Origin: Tanytarsus gracilentus
Lineage: Eukaryota; Arthropoda; Insecta; Diptera; Chironomidae
Length of the DNA stretch: 64,000 bases
Assembly: GCA_038502055.1 (NCBI GenBank)
Contig: JAXRKN010000045.1
Coordinates: 2,874,501-2,938,500, forward strand
Direction of reading: 5' to 3'
Of this stretch, positions 60,001 through 64,000 are shown in pieces; position 1 is the stretch's first letter; each line of letters starts with the position of its first letter. The translations under genes and the position numbers were made by a program. Below the pieces are notes generated by a model, which was not told the DNA's origin, searched no databases, and saw nothing but the letters and a program-made list of their open reading frames with translations.

Positions 60001-61740
60001 AAGCGTGAGGAGTCATCGCACAATAACAGTGAAGCCACTCAGCAGCCAACACAAATTGTGTCGACAGTTGAGCCGATTGGCTTTAGACAGAGTCCATCGA
60101 GTGTGTGGCACTTCCCGCCGCTGCCACCTCAGCCCAACCTTTACTTATTCAACGCCAGTAGTCAAGTAAGTAAATTTTATAATTTATTTCGACGTGAACT
60201 CAAGAAGAATAAGAAGAAGTTCTTATCAACTGCTTTAGGGGGGTTATGAGAGCGTGCAACGTGTGATTTATTTATTACTTCAAAAGAGACATTTCATCAC
60301 GTATCAATTAAATTATTTTTAATTTTGCAACGTTCTCATAAAAAAAAGTGCATGGAAAAGGGTGAAAGTTCATTCAACTCAATTTAAAACACTCGAGGGC
60401 ATTTTTCACCCTTTTTAATATAAATTTCTTGCAAAAAATGTCAAATTAGTAAAATTACCTTCAAAAACAAATAGAGGAAGCTGGCGATAAACATTCGGAA
60501 GCGCCACGTTTGATGATAAAGATGAAAATGTATTTCATTGTCGAACGAAGATCGAAATAATTTCATTTATTTTTCTTCTTATCTGTTTAATTAACCGAAT
60601 TATATAAATGAGAATAAATTAGATAAAAATTGCATGAATTAAGCGTTGGTTGTAATTATTGCGAACAATTGGATGAGAAGAATTTAATTAATAATTTTTC
60701 TAATTCAAAAATAAAATTTAATTAAATTACTCCAATTTATTTTGATCTAGATTCTTGATTGATGTAAATATTTTCAAAGCTAATTGATTTGCATGTTGTA
60801 AGATCACTCGCGTCGTATATTTTCAATTGTGAATAAAAATTTACACACAATACTTTGCATAGCAACGAATAAAAGATAAATTTATCTTCACACGCTTTAA
60901 TACGTGCAAAAAAAAATATCCAACATTTTCGTGAAAGAATTTTTCTAACCTTTTCGTACGGGTGAAATTAAGAATAGACGAAAATGCCAAGTGAAAAGAA
61001 AAATTTGCATTGAAATACTTTGACGTTATGCAATGTCTGAGAGTGCAAAAAATAGAGGTCAAAATGGGCGTGTATAGTAGTTTGAGATGATGATGAGACT
61101 GAGTTAATGAGTCTACGATAAATTTTCAAATACGCAAAAAGAAATCAAAACAAAGGAACTTTTTTATGTTCTTCTTTAATCGTGATGCAAAAATTTATCG
61201 AGAATCCATAGATGAGTCACAAACTGCGCCGATTATAAATCAGAGTAAATCACGACACACGCGAATGTCTCTCAATGATTTCTACGATATCTCGTCCCCT
61301 TTGTTTGTCCATGTACGATAAGATATTGCCTCATGCTCAAGGAGGCTGATTGACAATTTTTATGGCACACACCGGAGCATTTCCTTGAAATTTCTCCTCT
61401 CATTGTTTATTTTGCTGAATGAATTTGCAAACAATTTTTGAGTGCGGCGGCATACAGGTAGAAATGTCTATCGATGTCAATGAACATCCGGTCAAAAATT
61501 TATTTTCCTTGGGTTCAAAAGAGAATTCTATTTAAATAAATAAATATTAATTTCTTTTTTCATTTTTTTCTTAATCAGGACGCGTTGGTACACAATAACA
61601 GTGATAAATTAGGACTGAGAGGATTTAAGAAGCAGCTGAGTGGTCGCTTTAAACGCTTAGTATCACGCAAATCTCACGAACCTGCACCAGCAATTCCACC
61701 AGAGCTCAAACCTCAACTGAAATCAATTTACGTGTATTAA
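27021..61740 (+). CDS. Unrecognised single-pass membrane protein with His-rich N-terminus (216 aa, six exons over 35 kb)
   Basis: I do not recognise the family. Exons 27021-27144, 45752-45817, 46090-46119, 48848-48941, 59991-60165 and 61579-61740 have phases 1, 1, 1, 2 and 0 that join perfectly, which is the main evidence. Residues 1-38 are His-rich (HHHHFYANLHHLKRHLDG, then HHHDHHD) without a signal peptide. Residues 42-75 are acidic, partly from a 30-base microexon (DLSLLSHV). One membrane segment, YIICGVIIAMVSVGVIIVLV, lies at about 80-105 and is followed by basic KLRKRE, so the C-terminus should be cytoplasmic. The tail has a proline patch (FPPLPPQP), a basic stretch (FKKQLSGRFKRLVSRK) and the end KSIYVY. 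The His-rich end could bind metal (inference). Introns of 18.6 kb and 11 kb suggest developmental regulation. Confidence 0.75.
27145..40039 (+). other. First intron of the membrane-protein gene, left part
   Basis: About 12.9 kb of AT-rich intron. Open frames here are short, lack family resemblance, and fit chance expectation for this base composition. No tRNA, known microRNA or transposon sequence was recognised. Confidence 0.5.
40585..40662 (-). repeat. tRNA-derived (SINE-like) Pol III promoter fragment
   Basis: On the minus strand TGGTCAAGCTGG (40651-40640) resembles an A box and GGTTCGAATCC (40599-40589) is a perfect B box, about 40 bases apart. The T-arm flanks (TCACG and CTAAC) do not pair, so this is not a functional tRNA. 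It is more likely the head of a tRNA-derived SINE or a relic. Confidence 0.6.
40985..42254. repeat. Minisatellite array of about 82-base units
   Basis: About 15 tandem copies. Successive AACTCTAAAAAAGAGTT starts were measured at 41076, 41159, 41241 and 41323 (83, 82 and 82 bases). Units vary in a short linker (TTTGAGTTTTG, TTTAGCATTAAAA or TTTAGCGTTGA) and in TAAAAGT/TAATAGT. Each unit contains several self-complementary stretches. Confidence 0.9.
42255..42715. repeat. Degraded part of the array, probably unpolished assembly
   Basis: The same units continue but with dense small deletions: AACTCTAAAAAAGAGTTG appears as AACTAAAAAAGTTG, and GAGCTCTAATAGTACTC as GATTAATAGTC. Borders are abrupt, and clean units return at 42715. 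Such loss of one or two bases per motif is typical of uncorrected long reads. Real deletion-biased decay is the alternative. Confidence 0.6.
43002..45751 (+). other. First intron of the membrane-protein gene, right part
   Basis: AT-rich intron sequence up to the acceptor TTTAATTTCAG at 45751. Nothing further recognised. Confidence 0.5.
46120..48847 (+). other. Third intron of the membrane-protein gene
   Basis: 2.7 kb AT-rich intron. Isolated B-box-like words occur: GGTTCGAATCC at 46350-46360 (plus) and CGTTCAAATCC (minus, 48448-48438), the latter preceded by GTCAC as in the tRNA-like fragment at 40589. They may be SINE relics. Confidence 0.3.
50238..50260. repeat. Poly-T tract of 23 bases
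   Basis: A continuous run of T on the plus strand, flanked by GGGGCCTTTTTAAAAA and GGATAAGGTGGTGGGAG. Its length equals that of the tract at 14548. Polymerase slippage or an old retroposon tail are both possible. Confidence 0.6.
59525..59532 (+). promoter_or_regulatory. TATA box of a probable internal promoter
   Basis: TATAAAAG stands about 415 bases upstream of an in-frame ATG that joins exon 5 of the membrane-protein gene. A start near 59556 is predicted, though no classical initiator is there. Several short upstream frames lie between (for example an ATG near 59719). Confidence 0.45.
59941..60165 (+). CDS. Alternative first coding exon: short cytoplasmic isoform of the membrane-protein gene
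   Basis: ATG at 59941 (context AAAATGG, in-frame TAA at 59932-59934) opens MVGMRNETIISMRFVR. It then reads straight through the splice acceptor GTCCGCAG of exon 5 into SKLRKREESS in the same frame. Joined to 61579-61740 it gives 128 residues with the proline patch and KSIYVY end but no His-rich or membrane part. Frame agreement across the acceptor and the TATA box upstream support a real alternative start; without transcript data it remains a prediction. Confidence 0.5.
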
Positions 61741-64000
61741 TAAGAAGTTCTTAAAACTTTTTTTTTGCGTGTTTGCCATTTAGTCAACATATAGAGAAGT
61801 TTCCTTGCAACGCTTAGGGAAACTGTGATCATCATTCAGAACGAGGTGGATAGAAACGAAAAATCTTTCTTTGTATAAATTCAAAACCTGACGATTTCGT
61901 GAGACGGCAGATGGCACAGCAAAATGAACTTAATTTTTAGTCGAAAGAGTATCATAAAATAATTTTAAAATTTTTATAGTTAAAAAGTTTTTAAGACTGA
62001 CACACACATACACATTTGCAATGTTGAAATTTTAATTCTTTTTTTCCGTAATTTTAAATTTTTAAATTTTTATGCTAAATCCTATTCCAGATAGATTTGC
62101 CATAATATTTTAATTCGTATAAATTCTTTCGAAGCATTTAAAAAAAACTTTTTAGTGTCAAATTGCATCATTTTAAAGCCGAGTGAACAAAAAGTCGATT
62201 AAAGGATTATATTTAGCGTGTTTTGATTGATTAACGTAAAAAAAAAGTTTTCTTGAGTTATTATCGAGCTGCTCTTAAAGATAAAGTAAATTATAAGGAA
62301 TGGATATCGCTCACATTGAGCGGAGAACAATTTAAGAGAGAATGAAAAAATAATTGATTGAACGTGTTGAGTCGTTTGAACAGCATAAAAAAATGATTGT
62401 TTCGCGGTAAAAATCTGTTAAAAGCACAATTTTAATGAAAAATTCCATTTTAAAATTTCTAGCCTAAAATTATACTTCTCTTGTTCAACACACAAATTCA
62501 ATCAGTATTGATTTTTATTGCTTTAATTCTAATCCTCCACAATCTAGAGAAATAAACAATAAAATAAAAATTATATTAATTTAGAAGAATGAAAAAAAAA
62601 CTTTGGCGTTGAATTATTTTTATTTTTCAGGAAGTAATAATTTTGAAATGCATCGATTATGAACACATGTACGTGACTCTTCAACTTAAATTTGGTAATC
62701 GACTTATCAGTGTTCCTTTTGACACGCCATATAATTTTTTTCAGATGATAATTGTGGGGTCTTTTATAAATTCGTCATCACTTCCCAATTAATCATTTTT
62801 TTTCTTTATGAATATTTAATTTGTTTGTCTGTGTTGAGTTTTAATTTAATTACATTTTTTCACAATGTTTCTTACAAACTCAAACCGAATCCCTACAAAT
62901 ATCTCAATTAACTCTCATTGAAAGCTTAAATTACTCGAAATTAATCTCCTCGCTCAATAATTGTTGCTCGAGTGAACCCTTAAAGTGCCCATTAATTGTT
63001 TTTAAACTACTTTACTTCCATTTAAAATTAATTCAATTATAGTTTGATTGACAATTTCAATGACATTGATTACAAAATTTATGATTTGAGTAAAATTTTA
63101 ATTAAAAATTTATTTTTATTGTTAAATAAAATTTAGAAGATGAAATATGAATATTTTAAATTATTAAAACTATTAAAAGTAAATATGTATTATTAAAATA
63201 ATTTTAGGGGTTTCCCATTTATATTGTTTAAAGTGTATGCGAGGTTACAAACTGCTGCGTATTTCGATTTAAATATTTTAAAGTTAAATAAACCCTTTCT
63301 TTCACCACGTGACGCAATTATTTTTGTAAAAACAAACGAGCACTGATTGAGGAAATTTTTTTTCGAGAACTCTTAACGAAACAACCAGATTTCATTGATT
63401 TAAGTAAATAACATAATTTATTAAATAAAAACAGCGCGCGGAGAAGAAAGTTAAATTTTTTATTGAGAGTCGTATTTGAATTTTCGAGAAAAATCAATTG
63501 GAGTCGAAAATGATGAAAAATATTAAAATTAAAAAAACATACAAACAAATTTGAATCAAGTGTGACAGCAAATTAATTAAAATCTCATTTCAACTCTTTT
63601 TTATCTTTAACGGATTTTTAAATTTTAAACTTCAAGAGTTGACGCGAACGAGCTGAAGCGAAAAAAAAATTGAGAGTCGTTCAGAAGTAAAAAATCAAAT
63701 TCATAATTTCCACTTTTTTCACGGTAAGAACATCGTTAGCGACATTGATTTTACTATTAATCGCTAAAGCTGAGCTCATCACAGCTCAGGAGCATCAAGT
63801 TTACTCGAGAAAAAGCAAAATATCCTCGAAAATTTGTGATTGAAAATTTTCACGGACAAAAGATTTTTTTTCTCATATTCTCCCAATTCTCTTCTCTTTT
63901 ATCTCTAGTTAAAGTATCAAATTAAACTTTACACACCGTAATTCAAAGTAAAACAAAGCGAAAATGCAAAATATCAAGTTACAATCGTCCGATAATGAAA
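61741..64000 (+). other. 3'UTR of the membrane-protein gene and sequence to the window end
   Basis: No coding frame recognised. AATAAA at 62551-62556 is a plausible poly(A) signal, giving a 3'UTR of about 830 bases. The last 400 bases are less AT-rich in places (GACGCGAACGAGCTGAAGCG near 63640) and may belong to the start of the next gene. Confidence 0.4.

Overview
The window looks like a nuclear chromosome segment from an insect, most likely a dipteran and plausibly a nematoceran such as a midge or mosquito relative. It is strongly AT-rich. Many introns are 50-200 bases with GT..AG ends, core promoters are of insect type (TATA plus TCAGTC initiator), and the proteins resemble fly proteins closely. 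Species cannot be fixed from sequence alone. Exon boundaries below were joined by hand from reading frame, splice phase and family resemblance; no RNA evidence was available.

Left part (1-23600) is gene-dense. It holds the 5' part of the RNA polymerase I subunit RPA12 (minus), divergent from an hnRNP A/B gene of the Hrb87F/Hrb98DE type (plus). Next come a decayed tandem exon-pair repeat with an inverted copy, enclosing a small TATA-driven orphan gene; the nucleoplasmin-FKBP Fkbp39 (plus); a UBXN7-like p97 adaptor (minus); synaptotagmin-14 (plus); LMBRD2 (minus); and BBIP1 (minus, 66 bases upstream of LMBRD2). Last is a broken copy of the Hedgehog modulator MOSMO/atthog (plus), divergent from BBIP1.

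Right part (23600-64000) is dominated by one gene. Six small exons spread over about 35 kb encode a 216-residue single-pass membrane protein with a His-rich N-terminus and a C-terminus ending SIYVY; I do not recognise it. A TATA box and an in-frame ATG just before exon 5 predict a short form without the membrane segment. Its 18.6 kb first intron carries a 2.96 kb element with CCCTTGTAGCAC terminal inverted repeats, built from AGAGCTCT-type repeats, including an array of about 82-base units, a tRNA-like Pol III promoter fragment and a stretch that looks unpolished. The rest of the introns is AT-rich sequence in which I recognise no genes.

The items most worth following are: (1) the orphan gene at 6537-7160, with five helically spaced CCGAA boxes, a TATA box and an initiator, a polybasic -CC C-terminus, and nearly identical inverted arms around it; (2) the MOSMO pseudogene beside BBIP1 and LMBRD2; (3) the foldback-like element; (4) alternative C-termini of Syt14; (5) the alternative start of the membrane-protein gene.
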